Below are positions 10,727 to 20,665 of a DNA stretch of 64,000 nucleotides, piece after piece. Numbering within the stretch: the stretch's first letter is position 1; every line of letters begins with the position of its first letter. The stretch covers positions 41,716 to 105,715 of the forward strand of contig NMRB01002454.1 in the NCBI GenBank assembly GCA_002633025.1, in the 5' to 3' direction. The DNA comes from Notospermus geniculatus (Eukaryota > Nemertea > Pilidiophora > Heteronemertea > Lineidae). The notes below the pieces were generated by a model. The model ran no database searches, was not told where the DNA came from, and saw nothing but the letters and a program-made list of their open reading frames with translations. The translations under genes and the position numbers were made by a program.

Positions 10727-10935
10727 TGTGACCCTCCACAGCAAAACCAGTCGCATGTCGCTCTTAGCTTGGCAGGTTGAGACCAAATGTTCGTCAGTTT
10801 CAGTACTGTCTGTCTGTTATGAAATCTGAAATAATCTATTTCTTCCATTCTCTCTGGTGTCATCTTAGTTCGTTGAGGCTCACCTTCTCAGTGAGATGCG
10901 ACTGGTTTTGCTGTTGAGGGTCACATTTTGGAATT
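10727..10935. mobile_element. Element with GTGACCCTCCACAGCAAAAC ends
   Basis: The left end GTGACCCTCCACAGCAAAAC and CAGTCGCATG are inverted at the right (GCGACTGGTTTTGCTGTTGA, GGGTCAC). The same head type (GTGACCTGCCACAGCAAAAT) bounds 20074-20665. About 209 bp. Confidence 0.65.
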
Positions 10936-10970
10936 GTTCCTTTCAGCAAAGGAAAAGGGATGGAGAGTTT

Positions 10971-11126
10971 GGCTCGGTTGCACCAGTCATACTTAAGGTC
11001 GACTTTGTGCTCAAGCTAACCTCAAAGTCGTTCTGAAGCTCAAATTGTATGGCAAATCATATTAGTTGAGGTCAACCTCAAGTCAACCTCCAACTTAACT
11101 TTGAGCATAACTGGTGCAACCGGGCC
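10971..11126. mobile_element. Harbinger-like palindromic MITE, TTT target duplication
   Basis: Ends GGCTCGGTTGCACCAG and the inverted CTGGTGCAACCGGGCC; 156 bp, flanked by TTT on both sides. Inner arms carry inverted AAGTTAAG/GAGGTCAACCTC motifs. The style matches the GGGCCGGTTGCAC element at 34984. Confidence 0.68.
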
Positions 11127-11699
11127 TTTATGTATAAGTTGAGGCAATTTGATACTGCAACCACAGCTACATGTACTCAGACCAGCATAAAGGAACCAAC
11201 ATCATCCGAGGAGGGTAAATGAGCCAATCCAATCAGTTATTGCAGCTGCACGGCCGAAGCCTCGATGGGAAAAAGTGTCAAGGTGGAGACATAAAGAAGT
11301 CTTTATTGACAACATCCATGTATATTGATGGGTTTATGCTAGTTATGGTACCACGTAGGTGGTAGGCAATCACAAAGCCAATCAGAGAATCTGTGGAGCT
11401 GTTTATACATGACTGAGAGCCGTTTACGTAATAGCATTTTCTGCTCGAGTTGATGAGGTCAAAAAAATGAGAATTTAGAGCCGAGATGACTGAATGTCAT
11501 CATCAACATTTGTGCTGTTACGCCTTTCTGATGTTAACAATGAGCCATACACAATCCATTAGAAAAGGTATGCATGCAAAGTGAGAGAGTACCAATGCAC
11601 GTTTGACTGAATGTAACGAAAGATGAAGAAAGTCAGTGTTGTCAAGTCATGTATGAAGTCAAGTGGAATGAAAATGGGAATATTCTAAGTTCACAGTTA
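11127..11699. other. Unassigned sequence
   Basis: Nothing recognised. Confidence 0.4.
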
Positions 11700-12540
11700 T
11701 GTTGGGCCGGACTTTTTTTATTGGCTGGCTCAGGCCATTCTTTTTTTATTTGTTGTTTAGCGGACCCGCCGTAGTTAGATTTTGGCAATTTGGAAAAAAA
11801 ATAAAAATTGGAAAAAAACATTTTTTATTTCCGCCAGTCCTGTTTTTCAACCTTTCAATGTTTTTTTCAAAATCATTCTTCAGCGAGGTGTGAGCACTCT
11901 ATTAAAAACATTTGGTGAGGTCCCCGTCCAGTGCTTTTGTGGGGATATTTTCGAACATTTGCCGCGTTCGTCGGCTGGGCCGATCGGCAACATCGACAGC
12001 ACTCATGATATTTGAGTTTTTTATTTCCGCCTGTCTTGGTTTCACTGGATAAAGGCTAGCTAAAACGAAAAATATAAATCCATCAGAAAGATTGGACTTT
12101 TATTTTTATTTTTTTTCCTGTCTCCTGTCTTGAGTTTACTGGAAAATAATCCACTAAACAACAAATAAAAAAAGATTGGCCTCACGGACCTGCCGCTGGG
12201 GAAAACAGAAGAAATAGGAAAAAAATAAAAGCACTTTTTTTTTATTTCTCTGTGTCTGCCACTCAGAAATCTTGCAAAAATTGAAAAAAATTAAAAATTT
12301 TATTTTTTATTTTTTCCCCGCCCTCTGAACTACGTGATGTCATCAATCATACAAGAGGCTGGAAAACTTTATTTTCATATAAATATTTATTATTTTATGG
12401 TCCTCCTCCCTGAAATTGAAGTCACAAATTTTTGAGAAGTGCGAAAATAAATTTTTATTTTTTTCCGACCTCCTCTTCACATGAACTGAAACAAAAATCC
12501 GCAAACCAACCAATAAAAAAAGTCCGGCCTTACTGTGACT
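11700..12540. repeat. A/T-run-rich region with nested inverted repeats
   Basis: GCCGGACTTTTTTTATTGGC (11704) is inverted at about 12508-12532, and TTTTTTTATTTGTTGTTTAG (11749) is inverted at about 12155-12177. Between them, runs of T or A followed by CCGCC/CCTGTC recur at intervals. This may be a decayed palindromic element or a degenerate tandem array. No gene was seen. Confidence 0.55.
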
Positions 12541-12624
12541 GATACGAGACAAACGAGAAACGATTTGACAAGAAGAGAGTGCGGAAGTGGAGAATAATGT
12601 GTTGTTCAATACAAATCATTGTGT

Positions 12625-12860
12625 TAAAGAGGCTATCTCGCGAGTCCAATAAGGATGTAACACATTTTTATTCATGGGCTGTAGGAGTTTCAAAACACAT
12701 ACATGTACAATAGTTTTTTAGTTTTTACACACTCCTTCACCAAGCTTATTAAATGTGTATGTATGGGAATAGGCCCTAATTAGTTGGATGTAGTTTATCA
12801 AACATTTTCTTTGATCAAAGTGTTACATCATCTTTATACAATATCCAGGTTTTTAGAGAA
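12625..12860. mobile_element. Interspersed repeat P, uninterrupted copy
   Basis: Contains AGAGGCTATCTCGC, GAATAGGCCCTAAT, TATCAAACATTTTCTTTGAT and TCCAGGTTTTTAGAG. The same blocks flank 17979-18409, where they are split by an insertion, so this copy supplies the empty site. Confidence 0.6.
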
Positions 12861-12869
12861 TATGAAATA

Positions 12870-13040
12870 GAAATTGGGTTTCTAAGGTGAAAGACATTGC
12901 TTCCTACCAGATTCGCACCCACGGACCCTCGTATGAGGCATCAATCGCCAGCACAAATAGGCAGCATGCCTTAACTACTAGGCCAAATCCCCATCTTCAA
13001 AAAATATGGTTCAATGGCCTATGTCAAACGTGGTGTCCAT
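12870..13040 (-). mobile_element. tRNA-derived SINE, copy 1
   Basis: On the minus strand it reads GATGGGGATTTGGCCTAGTA (box A-like TGGCCTAGTAGTTAAGG), then a spacer, then GGGTGCGAATCTGG (box B-like). The same head occurs at 21661-21760 and 42433-42500. The block GGGTTTCTAAGGTGAAAGAC beside it is repeated at about 13140-13200 with a second box B-like GATTCGAACCC. Confidence 0.68.
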
Positions 13041-13205
13041 CAGTACCCTGCGAGAAGTCCAAACAATCCCCGAACCCAAACAGTTTTATGCTATGCGAGG
13101 GTACAAAGGAGATACAAGTAAAGAATATGAAATAGAAATCGGGTTTCTAAGGTGAAAGACATTGCTTCCTACCACCAGATTCGAACCCAAGGATCCTCAG
13201 GTTTT

Positions 13206-13849
13206 TAGAGGATGCTAAAAATTTGACTTGTCTCACAATACATTTCCTTTAAGGAAAGAAAAGTGACAAGTTGCTTGTCGTATGTTACAATTTGTGAAAT
13301 GGACTCAAGTGGGCAGAGACCGCATCATTACTTGTCGATTCTCTTTCCTTTGATTTCTGCCAAACCAAATGTCAGAGTGCCCCAATGTTCCCAAATGCTC
13401 GACCTACCTATTGATACTGCATTAGCCACTTTCATATCAAATGGTACGTACAGGGAAAGGTCTCAAGTGTAAGAATTATACTCGTTAATATCCCTCGTTT
13501 ATCTTCCTTGTCACATAATCAATAAATAGGTGGCAGCCTTGGATGTATGACAGAGACATTGCTGATATTACAACTCCACAATGTACAACAGTTGTCATTT
13601 ATCATTGGGAATTATAGTGGGATCAAAATGACGGCAAAATAACACGGTCCTTGCTTTGGTCTTTTAAAAGATTGCTCTGAAGTCTTGCAAACGCCATTTC
13701 ATCATCTTTTCTTTTGCTTATGATACTCAGTAGATCTGTTGGTACATGTATATGGACCAAAGAAAGGGGCAGATGTAGGATTGTCGTCCCTTGATATAGT
13801 GGTTATCACGTCCGCTTGGCTGTGATGTGAATCCAGCCTAAACCCATAT
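13206..13849. other. Unassigned sequence
   Basis: Nothing recognised. A 69-codon plus-strand frame at 13263-13472 shows no motif. Confidence 0.4.
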
Positions 13850-14007
13850 CAGGCGTGGATCCAAGGGGGCGCCCTTTTGGCCAACAAATCTGTAAAATTG
13901 ACCGTGAAATTCTGGAATTTGGAGCAAATCATTGAAAATTCGCCACAGATATCAATGTTCCTAGCATAGTGCACCCCCTCTTTTCTCAAATCCTGGATCC
14001 GCCCGTG
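13850..14007. mobile_element. Family B palindromic MITE, copy 1
   Basis: 158 bp with ends CAGGCGTGGATCC and GGATCCGCCCGTG. Inner arms carry CCAACAAATCTGTAAAATTG and TTGGAGCAAATCATTGAAAA, which recur in every copy. Others lie at 27218, 36890, 42695, 47691, 59352 and 62739. Confidence 0.8.
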
Positions 14008-15100
14008 TATATGGGATTAAATCATCTCTGGCTCTTCAAATCCGTTGCATGGGACAGTAAGCCGTGGTACACCTTGTTTCTTTGGACGGGTAAGTAAAGA
14101 CTCCATCCAAGTGAGGAACATGAGTAGCTTGAGACGGCCTCCTCCGTATTAAGTTACCAGGGCCATGCTATGGCTTCAGCCAAGGGACCTTCACAAAATC
14201 CCTGAAACTTGACAGAGTGCGTAAACTACACGTATGTCACTTTGCGGGAAACCTATTGTTCACTTGCAGGAAACCTATTGTTCACAATCAGCCTGACAAA
14301 AGATTTGCGTATCCTTAAAGTTACGGGGGCTTTGTGAATAACGTCCGTGGTGGAAAAAATGTAATACAAATACAAATCCGTATTCTCCCAAACCTGGAGA
14401 TCAATTAATGTGCACTTGTTGTATTATTTGGTCAGCATTTATTAAGTCCTGCTGGACAAACATCGACAATTTTATAAACTCCTTTGTTGTTTTTCAGAAA
14501 ACCATAATACATAACACACCAGTAAGCCTGCAGCCTTTTGTCCAGCCAATTAAGGACTGTGACCTCAACACGGCGAAAAATTCAAGCTCGTCCTTCGAAA
14601 CGCACAGGGTTATATCCAAATGTTCCAGTTTTTCGACAGGCTGCTCACATTTTCCAATTTCACCTCGTCTCGACACCTTTCATCTTGATGATAAATGTCG
14701 TTTATCTTATTTCTAATATCATCTTGATCCGGACATCAAAGACCACGCTCTTGCCTCCCCATCAATGCATCCTATATTGGCAAAAGGAGATTACAAAGTT
14801 TTTTCCGTCATAAAGATAATCAATCTCGACTGCTTGAAAAACATCCTCCAGAAAACCTCGAGCAACACGTTGGCTGGAATTGATATGGATAATCATATTT
14901 CTGGTCAATGGAGCTTCTTTGTTCTTGCTTGAGACTCATCCTTTTTGTTCTCATTAGCCCTGATTTTCCTGAAAGATTCTGACAAAGATGTCAACATTGT
15001 TATATAATTTAACCCTTTTGGTCCATGATCACGGTTTGGTCCATTATGGGGCTTACAGGTTGACATTGCGTCCTGAAACAACTCGACGGATCCGTCGCAG
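14008..15100. other. Unassigned sequence
   Basis: A 20 bp tandem duplication of GCAGGAAACCTATTGTTCAC type lies at about 14243-14286. Frames of 60-102 codons at 14408-14813 overlap on both strands; neither shows a known family. The minus frame at 14494-14676 has only a weak acceptor. Confidence 0.4.
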
Positions 15101-15480
15101 ATAAAAAACCAACCACGTGCAGGTTGACATTTCAGCGATTGAGAGGAACTCTGAGCAACTGGCAGTTGACAGCACGTCTTCCATGCCCTCGGTCCATTCA
15201 ACTGCTGCCATTTTCTTTTTTGGTACACGTCACATGATTTTCAATGAAATATCCCCGTTCAAGCAACTGATCAGTCACAAGCAGGCGCAGGTCAACGAAT
15301 CTGAGTGGAACTGGAGACAACTAGTCGCCGAAAAGTAGAACGTGAGCAACTTGAAGCAACTAGCGGATCTGGCAGTTGCTCGGAGACGCAAGCGCGCTCA
15401 GGTCGACAAAATCAGCAACTGATCAGTCACTCCGAGTTGCTTCCATCGCCGGAAATCTAGTTGCTGCGAGTTGCTTCAAC
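15101..15480. repeat. Region rich in AGTTGCT / CAACTGATCAGTCAC repeats
   Basis: CAACTGATCAGTCAC occurs twice (about 15266 and 15416), and AGTTGCT/AGCAACT recurs many times. A related stretch (CTGATCAGTTGCTG, GGTAGTTGC) is at about 39178-39245. The role is unknown, possibly a decayed transposon. Confidence 0.45.
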
Positions 15481-15800
15481 TTTCAAGATGCAATGTTGAC
15501 CTCTAAGCCCCTTCACAAACCTCTGGATCCAGCGCATTCGATTCCATGACAGATGATCTGTTTTTTATATCGCACCGTGATATGCTTGAAGCTCCATTTA
15601 TGGCAGACTGCAGCAATGAGATTTGCAAGCAGCCTTCACTTGGTGTAGCCTGTTAAAGCCAACACACCAAGCAATATTGTAAGCAATCTAATCGCCACCA
15701 ATCTTCTCGCAAGCCACCGCAAGACAAGGCAGTATCAGTTTTGATAATGTTTGATATAGGGCAGACATCGCTGGCAAGACAATTCCACACATCGCTGTCC

Positions 15801-16169
15801 AATAGGGAACCCGCATGACTGCAGACGGTGCAGTCAGTATAAGACCCGAATGACGTACTGACGTCACTTTTTTCGCTGTTGACGTCACGTCGTCAAAGCA
15901 TGTGTACATTTTTCTACACAATTTTCCGTGGAAATTTCCCCAAAAGACGTTGTCAGTATTGGCATCCTGTGGCATTTCTGACGAAACAAAGCAGTGATAT
16001 ATGGAGAACTTTGAACATGAAACAGGGCAGTGTAATTTTATCAAAATTGAACCAAAGAGAGTGGTTTATTTTGGGGCAAGAAGTCAATGGAAATACTGTT
16101 AGAAAATAGGACTTCCGGGTCTTACACTGACAGCGCCAAGTCGTGGCATAGTTCTGCGGGTTCCTCATT
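15801..16169. mobile_element. Element K, copy 1, with CRE-like core
   Basis: Ends AATAGGGAACCCGCATGACT and the inverted GCGGGTTCCTCATT; about 369 bp. Inside the left arm are TGACGTACTGACGTCACTTT and GTTGACGTCACGTCGTC. CAGTATAAGACCCG in the left arm pairs with CGGGTCTTACACTG in the right. Confidence 0.65.
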
Positions 16170-16910
16170 GCACACCTGGTGTCAACAGCCCACTTTGCTC
16201 CTTGGTGAGCAGATCGCTTGCAATTGCCCGCTGCCTTTAAAGCACCACAGATCATGAACTACAGCTCAGCAGGATTTTCCTATCAGGATCAAATAGGCCA
16301 ATCATTTGAAAGAACAGCCACCGGCTCGTGGATTACGATGAAGCTCTTTTTACGATTTTTTAAGCATGGACACTCAAGAGGAATTGCCACCGTTGTACGG
16401 ATTTTTCAAAATCAATGTGGCTTAGCATGAAAAAAGTAGTTATTCCTGAAGTAGCGATTGTGTTACCATTGCCCCCAAAAAAGCGTTTTCGCACCGAGTT
16501 TCATCCTAAACTAAGCTGTTGATTCGCAGTGCATCTACACCGCAGTGCATCCAGTTATTCTGCGGGAAGCTGCTAAATCCATCACGCTGGCAGGAACAAG
16601 ATATTGTCAGCTCAGAAATCGGAAATCAGGCATTAGTTGACGTTCTGCAAAGCTAGCGGCAACAACAACAATCTCCGATTCCTTCCACAAAGCAGATGAT
16701 CTATTTATAGCGTCTGCACTGAGTATGACAGGGGTGGTCACCGTGGCAACACAACCATGACCCAAAGCTCTCCCTTGTCACCATGGGATTGGTCAAATGA
16801 ATGGAAGTGCTCCTTCGCTATACATCTCATGTATGGGTCCGTGTCATTCTAAAACAAAGTTGACAGGTATGGCAACAACTTGCATATTGCAGAAAAAATA
16901 AGAACTTTAA
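16170..16910. other. Unassigned sequence
   Basis: Nothing recognised. Confidence 0.4.
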
Positions 16911-17045
16911 TGCTGATGTCAGGTTGCACCTGCGATTGCCTGCGCCAGGATGGAAAAGACAGTATCAGGTGAAGAAATCATGGTCAGGTCGCAAAAGGGA
17001 ATGTGCACTCATCATGGAACAGGTGGCATCTGCGCACACGCCATT
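16911..17045. repeat. Interspersed repeat J, copy 1
   Basis: GATGTCAGGTTGCACCTGCG, TGCGATTGCCTGCGC, CATGGTCAGGTCGCAAAA and GGAACAGGTGGCATC match the 23500-23645 copy (GATGTCAGGTCACACTGCG and so on). Its ends are not defined. Confidence 0.55.
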
Positions 17046-17130
17046 TGTTAGCTCGAGGCAGGTTGACAGCTGCATTGAACACCTTGCAGCTACATGTAGG
17101 CCTACTATATGGCACGGCTTAACCCGCCGG

Positions 17131-17349
17131 CCATGGAGGATTTCCTTTATGGCCTAGTGGTTAGTGCGTTGGCCTCGGCGCTAGAAGCTAAGCAACGCTG
17201 GGCGCGATCACTACGTGGATGGGGTGACCGGCATGTATAATACATCTGGCACACATTCCCAGTCGAATCTGGAAAGTGTACATGTTGTTCGGCACTGAGA
17301 CGCAGGGTGGCGCTAAGTGACTCGAGGACGAGTCATCTCTGCCCGAAGG
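17131..17349 (+). mobile_element. Composite SINE: tRNA-like head plus 5S rRNA-like segment, unit 1
   Basis: The head TGGCCTAGTGGTTAGTGCGT looks like a tRNA box A. It is followed at 17184-17242 by GAAGCTAAGCAACGCTGGGC and TACGTGGATGGGGTGACCGG, which align with the internal promoter of animal 5S rRNA (AGCTAAGCA, then TGGATGGGxGACCG). Such a piece suggests a polymerase III retroposon with both sources. A second unit follows head to tail, sharing CTACTATATGGCACGGCTTA and the tail GCATTGAACCCCTTGCAGCT. Confidence 0.7.
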
Positions 17350-17515
17350 GGGAGATGGTGCATTGAACCCCTTGCAGCTACTATATGGCACGGCTTAACC
17401 CACCGGCCATGGAGGATTTCCTTTATGGCCTAGTGGTTAGCGCGTTGGCCTCGGCACTATTAAGCAATGCTAAGCGATCACTATGTGGATGGGGTGACTG
17501 GCGCGTATAATACAA
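17350..17515 (+). mobile_element. Composite tRNA/5S-like SINE, unit 2 (shortened)
   Basis: Tandem copy about 278 bp downstream of unit 1. It has GCATTGAACCCCTTGCAGCT, CCGGCCATGGAGGATTTCCT and TGGCCTAGTGGTTAGCGCGT. The 5S-like segment is degenerate (AAGCAATGCTAAGCGATCAC) but keeps TGTGGATGGGGTGACTGGCG. Confidence 0.65.
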
Positions 17516-17930
17516 CAGCGATTCATTGTTTTGGCACAACACCCACTTAGATCGAGTTGGGTAGCGTGATCTCCAGTGCACTTTTGCTTCCAACAAACCA
17601 AAATGGGAACATACTCTGACGTCTGGAATATTAAAATCAAACGATAATATCTCATTGAAAACCAAAATGCAAGCTGCTGTTGCAAAATGGCAATGGTTCA
17701 GCTGAGTTGGTTGTACTTTTAAGATAAACAACCGTGACATCAGATTTAATCTGCTGCAAAAGGTGAGAAGTTCATCATTTGGCCATTAAATCCAGCTGAT
17801 GCATTCAAAATGACAATAATTTTATTATAAGCCACTGTTGTGACGTACAATTAAAGTGCCACTGTATACATGAGGTATGCTTCAGTATCCCTCCCCTAGT
17901 GGCAGCATTTGGAACCTTCATCAAGCTTTT
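17516..17930. other. Unassigned sequence
   Basis: The 105-codon minus frame at 17423-17740 begins inside the SINE and shows no motif. Nothing else was recognised. Confidence 0.4.
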
Positions 17931-17978
17931 ACAAATTAAGGAATAGGCCCTAATAATTGGATGTTATCAAACACTTCT
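17931..17978. mobile_element. Repeat P, left half of interrupted copy
   Basis: GAATAGGCCCTAATAATTGG followed by ATCAAACACTT matches 12765-12795. The rest of the repeat resumes at 18410 with TTTGATCAAAAGTGTTACAT. Confidence 0.6.
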
Positions 17979-18409
17979 CAATTGGCGTCATCTTCGGAGG
18001 TACGCGGCTATATTCGGGCGGCCATCGTACACTACCGCGACCATATAAAGGAGCCTCGGCATAGTAATCATCTCGCAAATTGCGAGATAATTCAGTGGTT
18101 CGCCGCAACTGAGTGAATCGCCTTCCACTTGATATAGCGCAGACCAATGCTGATACTTTTTCACGTATTTATCGGTTCTTTGCACATTATATCGGTGGGA
18201 TAATTTTATTTATTGTAGATTTGAAGTTATTAAGTGGATTTAGTAGGCAAATTTTTACTGATGTAAAGTAGCAAATCAAATCAAAACATCAAACCGAGAA
18301 GTAAACAAACGCACGTGGATTAGGAAGTAGTTCCTGGAGCAATATGGCGCTGTCCGATATACATCAGAGTTACGATGCGTGTGCAAATCGTTCGCTGAAG
18401 TTCAGATTG
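17979..18409. mobile_element. 431 bp insertion (CAAT...ATTG) inside repeat P
   Basis: Flanked by ACACTTCT (17971-17978) and ACACTTTCT (18410-18418), so the target duplication is imperfect, 8-9 bp, as in hAT elements. The ends CAATTGG and CAGATTG give only weak inverted repeats. A minus-strand segment (about 18150-17980) stays open in two frames and is G+C-rich. On the plus strand GCAATATGGCGCTG starts a 43-codon frame (18343 on) that runs into repeat P. No family was recognised. Confidence 0.5.
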
Positions 18410-18515
18410 ACACTTTCTTTGATCAAAAGTGTTACATCTTTATACAACATCCAGGTTTTTAGAGTGACATTTTAAATTACAGTTCATAAGGCGAGACAGC
18501 CTCTTTAAGACAATT
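18410..18515. mobile_element. Repeat P, right half of interrupted copy
   Basis: TTTGATCAAAAGTGTTACAT, ATCCAGGTTTTTAGAG and GGCGAGACAGCCTCTTTAAG match the 12625-12860 copy, partly rearranged. The end AGACAGCCTCTTTAA is the inverse of TTAAAGAGGCTATCT at 12625. Confidence 0.55.
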
Positions 18516-18885
18516 AAGCATGACAAACGTATGATTAGCAACCATCTATGATGACATCCTCAGGCCACCTGACTGATCAGATCAAAGTAATACTGGTCTG
18601 CAGACACCCCAAGCAAAATGGCTGCCTGCGTAACAATCAATAGGAAATCCCAGAGGGGTGATGATAAAACATGAAACATGGATAGGGATAGAATACAGGA
18701 GTGATGATTTTTGGCCACGGGTGTCTTGGCGATATAATGGTTAGCTACATCCAATCATCCTGAAAGCCACCGATGTACCTGATTTAACAGTCGAACACTG
18801 ACAGGTGAATGACGCCATGGTTATTAGCCCAAAGGTTACCACGTTAACGCACAAAACTGATCGAAATATTCTAGTAGGTTATCAA
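18516..18885. other. Unassigned sequence
   Basis: Nothing recognised. Confidence 0.4.
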
Positions 18886-19170
18886 TCAGTCTAGCTACTG
18901 CCAAAAGTGAAATGGTCCATGGACCACACGCTCACCTGGGTAAATGTACCAGAAAAACGAATGACAAATGTTAAGTCAAAATGTTCCAGGGCCACCTGGT
19001 GGCCAAGCAAAGAACCAAATCAGACTGAGGCTTGGTGTCTATGTAGAAAGTTTCATGTCAATAGCCCCAGCAGATTTATGAAATGTGCCATACTAACAGA
19101 AGACGATGATGGCGAACGACAGACAAACCACCACGACAAAGCTCACCCAGGTGAGCTAACAAACACAACA
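18886..19170. mobile_element. SINE-like repeat with GCTCACCTGGG / CCCAGGTGAGC ends
   Basis: Begins ACACGCTCACCTGGGTAAAT and ends AAAGCTCACCCAGGTGAGCT. In between are GGCCACCTGGTGGCCAAGC and a GATGATGGCGAACGACAGAC tail of the GACGGACGAC type common in invertebrate SINEs. No box A or B was identified with confidence. Confidence 0.5.
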
Positions 19171-19301
19171 GACACATTTTCTTGTTTCTAATACTGTTTC
19201 TTTGTAATAGCTAAGGTTACACCTGTCGAAAACACCTGTGTTTTTCCAGACCCATGTCAAACCCGTGTGTACGAAAATCCCGGCAAGAGGTCACACGACT
19301 A

Positions 19302-19400
19302 CCGTAATTTTCGGGCTATAAGGTGCGGCCTTTTTCTTTGAAGAAGGGTCTAAAATTGGGGGTGTGCCTTATAGGGTGGTGCGCCTTATCTGTGGCTTGA
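19302..19400. mobile_element. Fragment with ACCGTAATTTTCGGGCTATA motif
   Basis: TACCGTAATTTTCGGGCTAT and AAGGTGCGGCC, then GGTGTGCCTTATAGGGTGGT, resemble termini of widespread non-autonomous DNA transposons with CCGTATTTT...CTATAAG ends, recognised by motif only. Confidence 0.45.
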
Positions 19401-19604
19401 GTCCAACAATTTGATCAGAAGTGTCAAGACGCTGACGAACCCAAGCATTCAAGCATGCATGGATGATGCAAAAAAAACGGGGATTTTATGTAGTGTAACC
19501 ACAGCTAATATGTTTTCCAAGTATTGTTGTCACACTCACTTGTAGCTTGCTGTCATCTTCAAGTAAAACAACCTCTATTTAAGATTGGTCACTACATACT
19601 TACA

Positions 19605-20088
19605 GCTCACGTGACTGCTCAAGCAAAAGCAGGTGCTTGTCGCAAGGTGATCATCATTATTGGTCATCCATTTACACAACTATTATCACTCACAGCCACC
19701 CACTACTATCGTCAACCTGCAGAGACATACATGAACAGCTATTGTGTTGTAGTCGTGCCAGTCAAGGTGTCCAAATAGAGAATCCAACGCCACCACCTTG
19801 AATCTATTTGCTTTACTCACATCGGGAATTTATTGCCTACTAAAAGCAACTTTGCACAACTGCTGTGGCTTTGCTGCCTTCGAATAGCATTTAGAACATG
19901 GTTAACCAGAAACCTAGGCTTCTGGGATGTAAACCGCTAAAATACGAAATTCGTAATTTTGAAATTGTGAATTTCGTGGGCACGAAATTATTCTTAGTGT
20001 CATTTTTGACTGCCGCAATTAGTTCCCTTCAACCCTTTCCTCGGTTGCAACTCGCACCTACTTTTGCTAGATCGGGTCACATATGTGA
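19605..20088. mobile_element. Element G, copy 1
   Basis: The left arm CACGTGACTGCTCAAGCAAA, AGGTGCTTGTCGCAAGGTGA and TCATCATTATTGGTC, with the interior GTCAACCTGCAGAGACATAC, is inverted at the right by AACCCTTTCCTCGGTTGCAA and TTTTGCTAGATCGGGTCACA. Copies lie at 46023-46378 and 59246-59577. Its right end overlaps the start of the triple-nested stack. Confidence 0.6.
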
Positions 20089-20135
20089 CCTGCCACAGCA
20101 AAATGAGTCGGAATGTGCACAGAAGAAGACCCAAC

Positions 20136-20508
20136 GGGTCGTATTCATAAAGCGGTTCTATCGTTGGAACCACCTAAAGCCTAGTTTATACTTCGACGCA
20201 CGACCATCGCCGGCGACCGACGCACGTTCTTGCGTTCGACGCCGACCTCGTCGTACGATTTGGTCGGCGTCCGATCGCGAGGTTGTTATTACTTGAGTCG
20301 TTTCATAACGGGTCGCCGTCGCTAAAGTACGTTGGACTATGAATCAATTCCGCGAAGTGGGCGTCCCCATTTGATCGGGCGTCGGACGCTGATGGTCTTG
20401 CTTCGAAGTATAAACTAGGCTTTAGGCCGGTTCCAAGTACAGTGGCTGACCATACTTGGAACCGGCCTGAGACGGTTCTAATGATAGAACCGCTTTATGA
20501 ATACGACC
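20136..20508. mobile_element. Middle palindrome (GGTCGTATTCATAAAGCGG ends)
   Basis: Ends GGTCGTATTCATAAAGCGG and the exact inverse CCGCTTTATGAATACGACC. The right arm holds its own hairpin (CCGGTTCCAAGTA...TACTTGGAACCGG). CAA precedes the left end and follows a few bases after the right end, so a 3 bp duplication is possible but not clean. Confidence 0.75.
20177..20422. mobile_element. Inner palindrome E, copy 1, flanked by TA
   Basis: Ends AAGCCTAGTTTATACTTCGA and the inverse TCGAAGTATAAACTAGGCTT, 246 bp, flanked by TA at 20175-20176 and 20423-20424. The interior is CG-rich (GCGTCGGACGC, ACGACCATCGCCGGCGACC). A diverged relative sits at about 47225-47673. Confidence 0.78.
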
Positions 20509-20665
20509 ATGTCCAAGGTGACACCAGATTTCAGGACTGTCTGCCCATTGTCAAATTTGACTTTGTCGATTTCTGTAACCGTTGTCTGGTGTCATCTTCG
20601 GTCTTCTTCTGTGCGCATTCCGACTCCTTTTGTTGTGCCGGGTCACATATGTTCCGGTTCAGACG

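Larger units (their letters stand above)
20074..20665. mobile_element. Outer palindrome of a three-level nest
   Basis: The left arm GTGACCTGCCACAGCAAAAT and GTCGGAATGTGCACAGAAGA is inverted at 20596-20660 (TCTTCTGTGCGCATTCCGAC, TTTTGTTGTGCCGGGTCACA). The inner elements occupy 20136-20508. The head type matches 10727-10935. Open frames of 101-132 codons here are by-products. Confidence 0.7.

Noticed and set aside
14494-14676. Minus-strand exon candidate
   Set aside because: Open for 60 codons, but the acceptor is weak, the plus strand is equally open, and no family was recognised.
15688-16255. 100-118 codon frames on the minus strand
   Set aside because: They overlap element K copy 1 and change frame at its inverted arms.
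17184-17242. 5S rRNA gene
   Set aside because: Only the internal promoter part matches; the 5' and 3' thirds of 5S are missing and it is embedded in a tandem SINE.
1410-20000. Further PKC exons (C1A and linker) on the minus strand
   Set aside because: I looked for reverse-complement patterns of HKRCHEFVTF and GFGKQGFQCQ and found none; short exons could still have been missed by eye.
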